Shown here piece after piece: positions 1 to 8,248 of a stretch of 64,000 bases of DNA. How positions within the stretch are numbered: position 1 is the first letter of the stretch; every line of letters starts with the position of its first letter. The stretch is from WHSW01 sp963821345. GTDB taxonomy: Bacteria > Actinomycetota > Thermoleophilia > Solirubrobacterales > 70-9. The stretch is from assembly GCA_963821345.1 (NCBI GenBank), contig CAWGDM010000001.1:930001-994000 (forward strand), in the 5' to 3' direction. The translations under genes and the position numbers were made by a program. The notes below the pieces were generated by a model. The model ran no database searches and was not told where the DNA came from. It saw nothing but the letters and a program-made list of their open reading frames with translations.

Positions 1-221
1 TGCCCCCCGACTACCTGCGCGATGCCCATTACGCGGGTGCCAAGACGCTCGGCCGCGGCCAGGGCTACAAGTACGCCCACGACGAGCCGGGTGCCGTCAC
101 CGACCAGCCGCTGCTGCCGGAGGAGGTGCAGGGCAAACGCTTCTACGAGCCCACCGACCGCGGGCTCGAGGCGGAGCTTGCCGCGCGGCTCGAGGCGGCG
201 CGCAAGCGTCGCGGCAACTAG
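1..221 (+). CDS. rarA: RarA/MgsA replication-associated recombination AAA ATPase, C-terminal part only
   Basis: This is the last 72 codons of a gene that begins before the window, read from base 3 to a TAG stop at 219-221. The peptide contains LRDAHYAGAKTLGRG, GYKYAHDEPG and FYEPTDRG, in the order and spacing typical of the C-terminal tetramerisation region of RarA (also MgsA/YcaJ/WRNIP1). That family of clamp-loader-like ATPases acts at stalled replication forks. The ATPase core is outside the window, so integrity cannot be judged. The next gene follows after 113 bases that carry its own promoter, so the two are probably not co-transcribed. Confidence 0.85.
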   Translation, partial: PPDYLRDAHYAGAKTLGRGQGYKYAHDEPGAVTDQPLLPEEVQGKRFYEPTDRGLEAELAARLEAARKRRGN

Positions 222-295
222 GCGAAAAGCGACCGCCGCCGGTAGTCGGCGGGCGGCTCGGCCCGCCCGCGACGGAGGGCCGGCGACGGTCGCAT

Positions 296-326
296 CTGAC
301 TCCTACCCGCCGTGCGCTCATAGAAT
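296..326 (+). promoter_or_regulatory. Predicted promoter of the aldehyde dehydrogenase gene, probably giving a leaderless mRNA
   Basis: CTGACT (296-301) resembles a -35 box and TAGAAT (321-326) a -10 box, with a 19-base spacer. The GTG start lies only 8 bases after the -10 box and has no Shine-Dalgarno sequence. A transcript would therefore begin at or next to the start codon. Inferred from sequence only. Confidence 0.5.
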
Positions 327-334
327 CACCCGCC

Positions 335-1900
335 GTGGGGACCCTGGAATCCTTCAACCCGGCGACCGGCGAGCTGGTCGGCACGGTCGAGACGATCACC
401 CCCGACCAGGTGCAGGGGGTCGTCGACGAGATCGCCTCCGTGCAGCCGTTCTGGGCGCAGCTGTCGCTTGGCGACCGGGCGCGCTACATGCGCCGCGCGG
501 CCGAGGTCCTGGTGGGCGACATGGAGGAGGTGGCCGACCTGCTGACCCGAGAGCAGGGGAAGCCGATCACCGAGAGCTACGTGATGGAGCTGATCCCGAC
601 GATCGACGCCCTGCACTGGTGCGCGGACGCCGGCCCGAAGATCCTCGCCGACGAGAAGATCCGCTATCCCCAGGCCTTCCTGAAGACCAAGCGCAGCTTC
701 TTCAGCTACGAGCCGCTCGGCGTGGTCGGCGTGATCGCGCCCTGGAACTACCCGTGGTCGATTCCGTTCGGCGAGGTCGCGATCGCGCTGATGGCCGGCA
801 ACGGCGTCGTCCTCAAGCCGGCCAGCCTGACGCCGTTGCTCGGTGAGCGGATCCAGCAGGTATTCGACGACGCCGGGTTCCCCGAGGGGCTGGTCCGCAC
901 GGTCCACGGCGGCGGCCAGATCGGCCAGGCGCTGTGCGAGGCGTCGACGGCGAAGATCTTCTTCACCGGCTCGGTCGAAGTCGGCCGCCGGGTGGGTGAG
1001 ATCTGCGCCCAGAAGATGAAGGGCAGCGTGCTCGAGCTGGGCGGCAAGGACCCGCAGATCGTCTGTGCCGACGCCGACCTGGCCAACGCCGTCTCCGGCT
1101 GCGTCTGGGGCGGCTTCGCGAACGCCGGCCAGACCTGCTCGGGGATCGAGCGGACCTATGTGGTCGAGGCGGTCGCCGACCGCTTCCTCGACGGCGTCCG
1201 GCGCGAGACCGAGCGGCTGACGGTCGGCGACCCGCTCGACTGGGAGACCGAGATCGGGCCGATGGTCTCCGCCGAGCAGGCCGACCTGGTCACCGGCCTG
1301 GTCGACGACGCGCTCTCGTCCGGCGCCGACCGCCTGACCGGCGGCCCGCGTGACGTGCCCGGTTACGACGGCCGGTTCATCGCCCCGACCGTGCTCGCCG
1401 GGGTCGAAGACGAGATGCGGATCATGCGCGAGGAGATCTTCGGTCCGGTGGTGCCGGTGATCGTTGTCAAGGACGAGGCCGAGGCGCTCGAGCGCGCCAA
1501 CGACTCGCAGTTCGGCCTCGGCGCCTCGGTCTGGACCACCGACCGGGCCAAGGGCGAGCGGATCGCGCGGCGGATCGAGTCGGGGATGGTCTGGATCAAC
1601 GACCACTCCTACTCGCACGGGGCGATGCAGTGCTCGTGGGGCGGGGTCAAGGACTCCGGCCTCGGCCGATCGCACTCGAAGTTCGGCTTCTACGAGTGCG
1701 TGAACATCAAGCACGTGGCTTGGGAGCCCGGCCTGACCCGCGACTTCTGGTGGCAGCCCTACGACGGCGACCTTGGCACCGCCCTGCGCTCGTCGGCGCG
1801 GATCCTCTACGGCCGCGGCGCCACCCGGATGCGCGGCCTGCGCGAGGGCGCGGGCCCGCTGGCGAAGGTCGGCGCAAAGATCGTCCGCAAGGGCCGCTGA
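335..1900 (+). CDS. NAD(P)-dependent aldehyde dehydrogenase (succinate-semialdehyde dehydrogenase-like)
   Basis: The 521-residue protein is a full-length ALDH-superfamily enzyme, oxidising an aldehyde to an acid with NAD(P)+. It opens with the substrate-domain signature ESFNPATGELVG and has the Rossmann segment GVVGVIAPWNYPWSIP. The general base lies in VLELGGKDPQ (Glu about 234) and the nucleophile in NAGQTCSG (Cys about 268). A C-terminal tail of about 50 residues follows the usual end of the fold. The exact substrate is not decided by sequence; related actinobacterial proteins are often called succinate-semialdehyde dehydrogenases. The GTG start at 335 is chosen because the fold begins there and a -10-like TAGAAT precedes it by 8 bases. 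The ccm genes start 4 bases after its stop, so it may head their transcript. Confidence 0.9.
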   Translation: MGTLESFNPATGELVGTVETITPDQVQGVVDEIASVQPFWAQLSLGDRARYMRRAAEVLVGDMEEVADLLTREQGKPITESYVMELIPTIDALHWCADAGPKILADEKIRYPQAFLKTKRSFFSYEPLGVVGVIAPWNYPWSIPFGEVAIALMAGNGVVLKPASLTPLLGERIQQVFDDAGFPEGLVRTVHGGGQIGQALCEASTAKIFFTGSVEVGRRVGEICAQKMKGSVLELGGKDPQIVCADADLANAVSGCVWGGFANAGQTCSGIERTYVVEAVADRFLDGVRRETERLTVGDPLDWETEIGPMVSAEQADLVTGLVDDALSSGADRLTGGPRDVPGYDGRFIAPTVLAGVEDEMRIMREEIFGPVVPVIVVKDEAEALERANDSQFGLGASVWTTDRAKGERIARRIESGMVWINDHSYSHGAMQCSWGGVKDSGLGRSHSKFGFYECVNIKHVAWEPGLTRDFWWQPYDGDLGTALRSSARILYGRGATRMRGLREGAGPLAKVGAKIVRKGR

Positions 1901-1903
1901 CCG

Positions 1904-2620
1904 TTGGCCGATAGCGCCGCGACCCAGAACGCGGTCACGGTTCGCCAACTGCGCCGCGATTACAACGACCGGCCGGTGCTGCGGGAGGTGTCGCTGGCGC
2001 TCCCCGCCGGGCAGACGATGGTGGTGATCGGTCCCAACGGAGCTGGCAAGAGCACCCTGCTGCGGATCCTCGCCACCCTGCTGCGCCCGACCGCCGGCGA
2101 GGTCGAGGTGCTGGGCGCCGGGCTGCCGCGCCAGGCGTGGAAAGCCCGTGGCCGGGTCGGCTACCTCGCCCACGACCCACTGCTCTACCGCGAGCTGACC
2201 GTGGCTGAGAACCTCGATTTCAACGCTCGCCTGCACCGCGTTGCCGACCCGCGGAGGCGGATAGGCGAGCTGCTCGAGCGAGCCGGGATCGCCCACCGGG
2301 CGGCTGAGAAGGTCCGCAACCTGTCCGCCGGGATGGCGCAGCGGGCGGCGATCTGCCGCGCCCTGGTCCACGACCCCGCGCTGCTGATCTGCGACGAGCC
2401 GCGCTCGCACCTCGATCTCGGCGCCGCCGCCGTCGTCGATCAGCTGCTCGGCCCGGCGGCGGGGCGCAGCCGGGTGATCGTCACCCACGAGATCGAACCC
2501 GGCCTGGCGGAGGCCGACCAGGTGCTGGCGCTGCGCGCAGACGGCTCCGTCGCCCACGCCGGCGCGGCCGCGGACCTGGACCTCGCCTCCGCCCGCGCGA
2601 TCGTGGAGGGGAGCCTATGA
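1904..2620 (+). CDS. ccmA: CcmA heme-exporter/cytochrome c maturation ABC ATPase
   Basis: This 238-residue ABC ATPase has Walker A GPNGAGKST (about residues 44-52), signature LSAGMAQR and Walker B LLICDEP followed by RSHLD. The LSAGMAQR form, the short length and the following ccmB/ccmC genes identify CcmA. It powers the CcmABC(D) complex that releases heme bound to the chaperone CcmE during cytochrome c assembly. The best start is TTG at 1904, three bases after the ALDH stop; no other near-upstream start keeps the N-terminal strand. The sequence after Walker B (DEPRSHLD) departs slightly from the usual DEPT form, but the catalytic D-E pair is present. ccmE and ccmF are not in this window. 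Confidence 0.88.
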   Translation: MADSAATQNAVTVRQLRRDYNDRPVLREVSLALPAGQTMVVIGPNGAGKSTLLRILATLLRPTAGEVEVLGAGLPRQAWKARGRVGYLAHDPLLYRELTVAENLDFNARLHRVADPRRRIGELLERAGIAHRAAEKVRNLSAGMAQRAAICRALVHDPALLICDEPRSHLDLGAAAVVDQLLGPAAGRSRVIVTHEIEPGLAEADQVLALRADGSVAHAGAAADLDLASARAIVEGSL

Positions 2621-2655
2621 GGCGGAGCCGAGTTCCGCCGCTGTTGAGGCGGCTG
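2618..2655 (+). repeat. Dispersed hairpin repeat, copy A (between ccmA and ccmB)
   Basis: The 38-bp unit starts at the ccmA stop codon and ends 2 bases before the ccmB GTG start. Mini-hairpin GGC-gga-GCC is followed by GAG, two spacer bases, then stem CCGCC (2635-2639), loop GCTGTTGA and stem GGCGG (2648-2652), ending CTG. It fills the whole intergenic space. Five more copies occur in the window; the stem bases differ between copies but still pair. Confidence 0.8.
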
Positions 2656-2657
2656 CT

Positions 2658-3326
2658 GTGAACGCCTACCGGACCCTGCTGGCCAAGGACCTGCGGACCG
2701 AGCTGCGCACGCTCGAGTCGGTGCCGGCGATGGCGCTGTTCAGCGTCACCACCTTCATCCTCTTTCGCTTCGGCCTCGACCGTGAGCAGCTCGAGGGCAG
2801 TCTCGCGGCGGGGGTGTTGCTGGCGACGATCCTGTTCGCCGCGATCCTGACGATCAACCGCGTCTTCGTCGCGGAGCGCGAACAGGGCGGCTTCGACGTG
2901 ATCCGGCTGGCGCCGGTCGACGCTACGGCGCTGTACATGGCCAAGGTCTCGGTGCTGGTGATCTACCTGCTCGCCTTCGAGCTATTCGCGGTCCCGGTGT
3001 TCGCCGTCTTCTTCCTCGACGAGGTCGGCGGACTCGCGCCGCTGGCTGGGGTTCTGGCGCTCGCCGACCTGGGACTGGCGGCGATCGGGGCGCTGGTCTC
3101 GTCGATTGCCGTCAACTCACGGGCCCGCGACCTGATCGCCCCGCTGTTGCTCTTGCCCCTGCTGGTGCCGGTGATGATCGCCGCGGCCGGCGCGGCCGAG
3201 CCGCTGCTGGCTGCGACTGGGCCCTCATACGACGGTTTCGGCAAGTGGATCGCGGTCCTCGCTCTCTACGATGTCGTCTTCTTCCTCGTGGGCTATGCGG
3301 TCTACGACTTCCTGCTCGAGGACTGA
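2658..3326 (+). CDS. ccmB: CcmB heme-exporter membrane subunit
   Basis: This is a 222-residue integral membrane protein with six hydrophobic stretches. Its start, MNAYRTLLAKDLRTELRTLE, matches the cytosolic amphipathic entry of CcmB, and the motif REQGGFDVIRLAPVDATALYMAK is the characteristic loop after the second membrane helix. CcmB forms the membrane part of the CcmABC transporter with CcmA and CcmC. GTG 2658 is the start; the 37 bases between the genes are a copy of the dispersed hairpin repeat. Transcription from ccmA is expected to continue through, unless the repeat hairpin attenuates it. The length is normal for the family. Confidence 0.88.
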   Translation: MNAYRTLLAKDLRTELRTLESVPAMALFSVTTFILFRFGLDREQLEGSLAAGVLLATILFAAILTINRVFVAEREQGGFDVIRLAPVDATALYMAKVSVLVIYLLAFELFAVPVFAVFFLDEVGGLAPLAGVLALADLGLAAIGALVSSIAVNSRARDLIAPLLLLPLLVPVMIAAAGAAEPLLAATGPSYDGFGKWIAVLALYDVVFFLVGYAVYDFLLED

Positions 3327-3341
3327 CCCCACACACGTCTA

Positions 3342-4076
3342 TTGAGCTTTCGCGCCCCCAAAATCCTCCCGATCCTGACCGTGGTCACGATCACGACCGG
3401 GTTCGCCCTGGTCTTCTTCTGGACCCCCAACGACGCCGACCAGGGCTTTATTCAGAAGATCTTCTACCTGCACGTGCCGCTCGCGAGCTGTGCGCTGATC
3501 GGGTTCATGGTCGCCGCCGTGCAGGCGATCCTCCACCTGCGGACCCAGAACCCGAAGTGGGATGTGCGCGCCTACGTCTCGATCCACATCTCGGTGATCT
3601 TCGGGGTCGGCGCCCTGCTCACCGGCGCGATCTGGGCGAAGGCCTCGTGGGGCGAGTGGTGGGTCTGGGACGAGCCGACCCTGGTCAGCTTCCTGATCGT
3701 CTTCCTCCTCTACTGCACCTACTACCCGCTGCGCTACGCGATCGAGGACCGCGAGCGCCAGGCGCGCTACGCGTCGGTGTTCGCGATCATGGCCGGCGCC
3801 TTCGTGCCGCTCAACTTCCTCGCCGTGCGGCTCGCCCAGACCCTGATCCATCCGCGGGTGTTCGCGACCAGCGACGGCGGCCTGCCGCCGAAGATGTTGC
3901 TGACCTTCCTGATCTGCTTCGCCGGCATGGGGCTGCTGTGGGAGACGCTGGTCCGCTTCGAGCTCGCTGCGAAGTCGTCGCGGGCGAAGATCGGCCGTCT
4001 GCGCCGGGCGCTCGATGCCGACGCGGCCGCCGGTCCCGCCTCGCGGATCGCCCCCGTCCCGAGCGAGGCGAAGTAG
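3342..4076 (+). CDS. ccmC: CcmC cytochrome c maturation heme-handling membrane protein
   Basis: The 244-residue protein has six membrane spans and the tryptophan-rich periplasmic heme-handling motif WGEWWVWDEP at about residues 103-112, diagnostic of the CcmC/CcmF/CcsA family. The size and the position directly after ccmAB select CcmC, which loads heme on CcmE. Conserved periplasmic histidines are visible in FYLHVPLA and IHPRVF, the usual axial ligands. The start is TTG at 3342, 15 bases after ccmB. A charged cytosolic tail rich in Ala, Arg and Pro follows the last span and is longer than in E. coli. No defect is seen. Confidence 0.9.
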   Translation: MSFRAPKILPILTVVTITTGFALVFFWTPNDADQGFIQKIFYLHVPLASCALIGFMVAAVQAILHLRTQNPKWDVRAYVSIHISVIFGVGALLTGAIWAKASWGEWWVWDEPTLVSFLIVFLLYCTYYPLRYAIEDRERQARYASVFAIMAGAFVPLNFLAVRLAQTLIHPRVFATSDGGLPPKMLLTFLICFAGMGLLWETLVRFELAAKSSRAKIGRLRRALDADAAAGPASRIAPVPSEAK

Positions 4077-4079
4077 CCG

Positions 4080-4352
4080 ATGCCCGCCCTGCCGCTTGAC
4101 GAGGCCGGCAAGTACGTCGCCGGCGCCTATGTCGTCTTCGTCTCCCTGCTGCTGATCTACGTCGCGATCATGGCGATCCGGCTCAACCGCATCGACCGCG
4201 AGCTCGGCGAGCTGGCGGCAGTCGCGGAGCGCCAGCCTGCCACGGACCCTGGCGGCGCGGAGTCGGGAGCAGAAGAAAATGTCCGAGGCGAAGCCGAGGG
4301 CAAGGTGTTCGAGCGGGAGACGAGCAGCCGACAGGAGGTATTCGATGGCTGA
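4080..4352 (+). CDS. CcmD-like small single-span membrane protein
   Basis: This 90-residue protein starts with ATG at 4080, three bases after the ccmC stop. Residues about 14-35 (AGAYVVFVSLLLIYVAIMAIRL) form one membrane span. A basic, then acidic and probably disordered cytosolic tail follows. One span with a short Tyr-containing lumenal start, placed right after ccmC, is the pattern of CcmD, which stabilises CcmABC. Sequence similarity in CcmD is always weak, so the call rests on size, topology and position. The last 8 bases overlap hemA, whose Shine-Dalgarno sequence lies inside this gene, so translation of the two is likely coupled. Confidence 0.65.
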   Translation: MPALPLDEAGKYVAGAYVVFVSLLLIYVAIMAIRLNRIDRELGELAAVAERQPATDPGGAESGAEENVRGEAEGKVFERETSSRQEVFDG

Positions 4353-5694
4353 GCTGCTGGCGCTCGGCGTTTCGCACAAGACCGCGCCCCTGGAGTTGCG
4401 CGAGCGGATGGCGCTGACCGAGGGCCGCGCGGTCGGCATCCTCGGCGAGCTGCGCGATCGCCCCGAAATCCTCGAGGCGGCGGCGATCTCGACCTGCAAC
4501 CGGACCGAGTTGTACGTCTACGCGGACGACCCGGTCGGGGCCGAGAGCGTCGCCCTGGGGTTGCTCTCGCGCGAGGCGGACACCCAGCCCACCGAGCTCG
4601 TCGGTCACCTCTACTCGCTCGGCGGCGAGGAGGCGGCCGAGCACCTGATGAGGGTCACCTCGGGCCTCGACTCGATGATCATCGGCGAGGCCGAGATCCA
4701 GGGCCAGGTCAAGCGCGCCTACGAGCTCGCCCTGGTCGAGAGCGCGACCGGCCCGGTCCTCAACCGGCTCTTCCGCGCCGCGCTCGCGGCCGGCAAGCGA
4801 GCACGTTCGGAGACCGCGATCTCGGAACGCTCGATGTCAATTCCGTCGGTCGCGGTCGAGCTCGCGCGACGGACGCTCGGCGAGCTCGACCGCCGGCGGG
4901 TGCTGGTCGTCGGCGCCGGCGAGACCGCCGAGCTCACCGCCAGGGCGCTGGCGGCCAAGGGCGTCGAGGCGATCTTTATCGCCAACCGCCACTACGACCG
5001 CGCGATCGGGCTCGCGGAGCGCTTCGGCGGCCACGCGGTGCGCTTCGACACCCTTCCCGAGGAGCTGATCGACGCCGACATCGTCGTCACCTCGACCAGC
5101 TCCCCGCACAGCGTGATCGAACGCGAGGCGCTCGCCGAGGTGATGGACGCACGCGACGGCAGGCCGCTGCTGATGATCGACCTCGCGGTCCCGCGCGACA
5201 TCCAGCCGGGTGCCCGCGAGGTCGGCGGGGTCAGCCTCTACGACATGGACGACCTGCAGTCGCTGGTCGAGCGCAACGCATCCGGCCGCGGGGCCGAGGC
5301 GCGCCAGGTCGAGGGCATCCTGCGCTCCGAGCTGAGCCGGTTCGCCGCCTGGCTCGCCGCCCAGGACGTGACCCCGACGATTGCCGCGCTGCGCGAGCGC
5401 GCCGAGGAGGTCGTCGACCGGGTCCTGGCCGAAAACGAGAGCCGCTGGGAGGGCCTCACCGACGCCGATCGCGAGCGCCTGCTCGCCCTCGCACGCGCGA
5501 TCTCATCGCGCCTGCTCCACGAGCCAACGCTGCGGCTGAAGCGCGACGCGACCGAGCCCGGCGCCTACGTCCAGGTCGCGGTGATGCGGGAGCTGTTCGG
5601 CCTCGATCCCAACAGTGAGCCGCTCGACACCGCTGCCGCGCCGGTCTCGGACCTCGACGAGCACCGCAACCGGCAGCACGGCCGCGGGCAGTGA
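4345..5694 (+). CDS. hemA: Glutamyl-tRNA reductase
   Basis: HemA reduces glutamyl-tRNA(Glu) to glutamate-1-semialdehyde, the first committed step of C5-pathway tetrapyrrole synthesis. The 449-residue protein begins MAELLALGVSHKTAPLELRE. It carries the nucleophile in ISTCNRTELYVY (Cys about 51), the GLDSMIIGEAEIQGQVK segment, and the NADPH domain start VLVVGAGETAELTARAL. The C-terminal dimerisation helices end normally. The start is ATG 4345, preceded by AGGAGG at 4333-4338; a longer reading frame upstream lacks the conserved start. The gene overlaps the ccmD-like gene by 8 bases and is separated from hemC by repeat copy B. Its position ties heme supply to cytochrome c maturation. Confidence 0.95.
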   Translation: MAELLALGVSHKTAPLELRERMALTEGRAVGILGELRDRPEILEAAAISTCNRTELYVYADDPVGAESVALGLLSREADTQPTELVGHLYSLGGEEAAEHLMRVTSGLDSMIIGEAEIQGQVKRAYELALVESATGPVLNRLFRAALAAGKRARSETAISERSMSIPSVAVELARRTLGELDRRRVLVVGAGETAELTARALAAKGVEAIFIANRHYDRAIGLAERFGGHAVRFDTLPEELIDADIVVTSTSSPHSVIEREALAEVMDARDGRPLLMIDLAVPRDIQPGAREVGGVSLYDMDDLQSLVERNASGRGAEARQVEGILRSELSRFAAWLAAQDVTPTIAALRERAEEVVDRVLAENESRWEGLTDADRERLLALARAISSRLLHEPTLRLKRDATEPGAYVQVAVMRELFGLDPNSEPLDTAAAPVSDLDEHRNRQHGRGQ

Positions 5695-5729
5695 GGCGTA
5701 GCCGAGCCGCGCCGCTGTTGAGGCGCCTG
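5692..5729 (+). repeat. Dispersed hairpin repeat, copy B (between hemA and hemC)
   Basis: The unit begins at the hemA TGA stop and ends 2 bases before the hemC GTG. Mini-hairpin GGC-gta-GCC is followed by stem GCGCC (5709-5713), loop GCTGTTGA and stem GGCGC (5722-5726), then CTG. Compared with copy A the two outer pairs of the main stem change on both arms and pairing is kept. Confidence 0.8.
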
Positions 5730-5731
5730 CT

Positions 5732-6610
5732 GTGACCCAGCTGCGGCTGGGCTCGCGCGGCAGCACCCTGGCGCTCGCCCAGGCCGGCGCCGTTGCCGCC
5801 GCGCTCGGCGGCGCCGAGGTGATCGCGATCAGCACCGCCGACGGCGAGCCCGGCGACAAGTCACGATTCGTTCGCGGGGTCGAGCTGGCGATCCTCGACG
5901 GCGAGGTCGAACTCGGCGTGCACTCGGCCAAGGACCTGCCCGGCGAGCTTCCCGACGGCCTGGCGCTGGTCGGCGTCCCCGGCCGCGAGGACCCGGCCGA
6001 CGCGTTCATCGGCGCCGCCGGATCGCTCGACGAGCTCGCCGAGGGCGCCCGAGTCGGGACGTCGAGCCTGCGCCGGCGCTCGCAGCTGCTCGCCCTGCGC
6101 CCCGACCTCGAGATCCTCGAGCTGCGCGGCAACGTCGACACGCGGCTGGCGAAGCTGGCCCAGGGCGGCTACGACGGGATCGTGCTCGCCGCTGCCGGGC
6201 TGGCGCGGCTTGGGCGCCTCGAGGAGATCTCCTTTCACTTCGACCTCGAGCAGATGACGCCGGCGCCCGGGCAGGGCTGCCTCGCGCTCGAGGCACGCGA
6301 CGGCGACCAGCCGACCGCGACCGCGGCGGGATTGATCTCCGACCGCGGCGCGCTCGGCGAGCTGACCGCCGAGCGGGCCGCGGTGCGCGCGCTGCGGGCG
6401 ACCTGCGAGACCCCGGTCGGGATCTGCGCCCGCGCGGCCGAGGGTGAGCTCGCCGTGCTCGGCTACGCCGGAGCCGCCGATGGCTCGGCCTGGGTGCGCG
6501 ACCGGGTCAGCGGCGATCCCGAGCAACCCGCGGCGCTCGGCGAGGCGCTGGCGGAGCGGATGCTTGCGGCGGGAGCCGGACCGATCCTCGCCGCGGAGGC
6601 TCGCGCGTGA
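5732..6610 (+). CDS. hemC: Porphobilinogen deaminase (hydroxymethylbilane synthase)
   Basis: HemC condenses four porphobilinogens into hydroxymethylbilane. The 292-residue protein starts TQLRLGSRGSTLALAQA, carries VHSAKDLPGELP, the arginine cluster GTSSLRRRSQLL and LRGNVDTRLAKL, and the dipyrromethane-cofactor cysteine in RATCETPVG (Cys about 225). All are family hallmarks, and the length is normal. GTG 5732 follows repeat copy B directly. The stop overlaps the next gene by 4 bases (GTGA), so HemC and the HemD fusion are probably made together. hemB and hemL are not in the window. Confidence 0.95.
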   Translation: MTQLRLGSRGSTLALAQAGAVAAALGGAEVIAISTADGEPGDKSRFVRGVELAILDGEVELGVHSAKDLPGELPDGLALVGVPGREDPADAFIGAAGSLDELAEGARVGTSSLRRRSQLLALRPDLEILELRGNVDTRLAKLAQGGYDGIVLAAAGLARLGRLEEISFHFDLEQMTPAPGQGCLALEARDGDQPTATAAGLISDRGALGELTAERAAVRALRATCETPVGICARAAEGELAVLGYAGAADGSAWVRDRVSGDPEQPAALGEALAERMLAAGAGPILAAEARA

Positions 6611-8121
6611 GCGCTCGCCCGGGGGTCGTATATCTGGTCGGCGCCGGCCCCGGCGACCTCGGGTTGATGACCGCGCGCTCGCTCGAGCTGATCGCCGGCG
6701 CCGACGTGATCCTCCACGATCGCCTGATCGGTGACGGCGCCCTGGCGGGCGCCCGGTCCGACGCCGAGCTGATCTACGTCGGCAAGCGCCCCGGCCACAA
6801 CGCCATGGAGCAGAGCGAGATCGAGGCGCTGCTGGCCGAGCGCGCCGGGGCAGGCCGCAGCGTCGTGCGGCTCAAGGGCGGCGACCCGTTCGTGTTCGGG
6901 CGCGGCGGCGAGGAGGCCGAGGCGTTGGCCGCCGCCGGGATCGACTTCGAGGTCGTCCCGGGGGTGACCGCCGGCGTCGCGGCGCCCGCGTACGCCGGGA
7001 TCCCGGTCACCCACCGCGACGACGCTTCCGCGGTCGCCTTCGTCACCGGCCACGAGGACCCCGACAAGGACGAGACGGCGCTCGACTGGGAGGCGCTGGC
7101 GCGCTTCCCGGGCACGCTCGTCCTCTACATGGGCGTCAAGAACCTGCCCCTGATCGCCGACCGGCTCGCCGCCGGCGGGCGCGACCCCGACGAGCCCGCC
7201 GCCGCGGTCGAGCGCGGCACCCAGCCGGGCCAGCGGACCGTGGTCTCGACCCTCGCCGGGTTGCCCGGCGCGGTTGCCGAGTCCGGCCTGGCGGCGCCCG
7301 CGATCCTGATCTTCGGGCCGGTCGCAGCGCGCCGCGAGGCGATCGCCTGGCTCGAGCGTCGCCCGCTTCACGGCCGCCGGATCGTCGTCACCCGGGCACG
7401 GGCGCAGGCCAGCGGCCTGGCGGCGACCCTACGGGCGCTGGGGGCGGAGGCGATCGAGCTGCCGGCGATCCGGATCGAGCCGCGGATCGACTCCGACGAG
7501 GTCCGTGACGCGGTCGCCGACCTGCACGCCTACGCGCTCGTCTGCCTGACCAGCCCCAACGGCGTCCGGTTGCTGTTCGAGGCGATGGCGGCCCAGGGCC
7601 GCGATGCGAGGGCGCTCGCCAACGCGACCGTCGCCGCGATCGGCCCCGGGACCGCGGCGGCGCTCGCCGGGCGCGGCGTGATCGCCGACGTCGTCCCCGA
7701 GCGCTACGTCGCCGAGGCCCTGGTCGAGGCGCTCGCCGAGGTCGAGGTCTCGGGGCGTCCGGTGCTGGTCGCCCGCGCCGCCGAGGCCCGCGCCGTGCTC
7801 CCCGAGGCGCTCGCCGAGCGCGGCGCCCGGGTCGACGTCGTCACCCTCTACGAGACCGTGCGCGAGGAGCCCGCTCCGGACGCGGTCGCGGCCGCCGCGG
7901 ACGCCGACTACGTCACCTTCACCTCCTCTTCGACCGTCCGCAACCTGGCCCAGGCGCTCGGCGACGCCTTCCCGCGCCAGGCACGCCTCGTCTCGATCGG
8001 CCCGGTGACCAGCGCCACCGCCCGCGAGCTCGGGCTCGAGATCGACGTCGAGGCCGAGCGCCACGACGTCGAGGGGTTGATCGCCGCGCTGCTAGCGGAC
8101 GCGACCGGGGGCGGTGAATGA
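6607..8121 (+). CDS. cobA-hemD: Fused uroporphyrinogen-III C-methyltransferase / uroporphyrinogen-III synthase
   Basis: The protein has 504 residues and two enzymes in line. Residues about 5-245 are the SAM-dependent uroporphyrinogen-III methyltransferase (VYLVGAGPGDLGLMTARSLE, VRLKGGDPFVFGRGGEE, GIPVTHRD, YMGVKNLP). Residues about 255-500 are HemD, uroporphyrinogen-III synthase (RRIVVTRARAQASGLAATL, LTSPNGVRLLFEAM, VTFTSSSTVRNL). HemD closes hydroxymethylbilane to uroporphyrinogen III; the methyltransferase sends part of it to precorrin-2 for siroheme or cobalamin. The fusion therefore places the heme/corrin branch point on one chain. It starts with GTG overlapping the hemC stop and is the last gene of the ccm-hem run. 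Confidence 0.93.
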   Translation: MSARPGVVYLVGAGPGDLGLMTARSLELIAGADVILHDRLIGDGALAGARSDAELIYVGKRPGHNAMEQSEIEALLAERAGAGRSVVRLKGGDPFVFGRGGEEAEALAAAGIDFEVVPGVTAGVAAPAYAGIPVTHRDDASAVAFVTGHEDPDKDETALDWEALARFPGTLVLYMGVKNLPLIADRLAAGGRDPDEPAAAVERGTQPGQRTVVSTLAGLPGAVAESGLAAPAILIFGPVAARREAIAWLERRPLHGRRIVVTRARAQASGLAATLRALGAEAIELPAIRIEPRIDSDEVRDAVADLHAYALVCLTSPNGVRLLFEAMAAQGRDARALANATVAAIGPGTAAALAGRGVIADVVPERYVAEALVEALAEVEVSGRPVLVARAAEARAVLPEALAERGARVDVVTLYETVREEPAPDAVAAAADADYVTFTSSSTVRNLAQALGDAFPRQARLVSIGPVTSATARELGLEIDVEAERHDVEGLIAALLADATGGGE

Positions 8122-8135
8122 GGCGAGCGCGCCCG

Positions 8136-8169
8136 CGCAATACGGCATTCGCCGCCCCGCAATACGGCA
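8136..8169 (+). promoter_or_regulatory. Paired 12-bp direct repeats upstream of the DUF4242 gene, possible operator
   Basis: CGCAATACGGCA occurs twice, at 8136-8147 and 8158-8169. The starts are 22 bp apart, about two helical turns, and similar TTCG-type bases follow each copy. They lie 80-113 bases before the ATG of the DUF4242 gene. This arrangement suits a dimeric regulator binding one face of the DNA. The regulator is unknown. Confidence 0.4.
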
Positions 8170-8248
8170 ATTCGGCCGATGTGCCGGCCGATCACTGCGC
8201 TTACCGTCGGTGCCAGTTGAGGTCACTGCAACCGAAGGAGGCATTCAA

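Noticed and set aside
326..2557. A 743-codon open frame on the minus strand, opposite the ALDH and ccmA genes
   Set aside because: It has low-complexity Arg/Ala/Gly/Asp/His composition and no motif. The plus strand has full, motif-bearing genes; long antisense frames are expected at this GC content.
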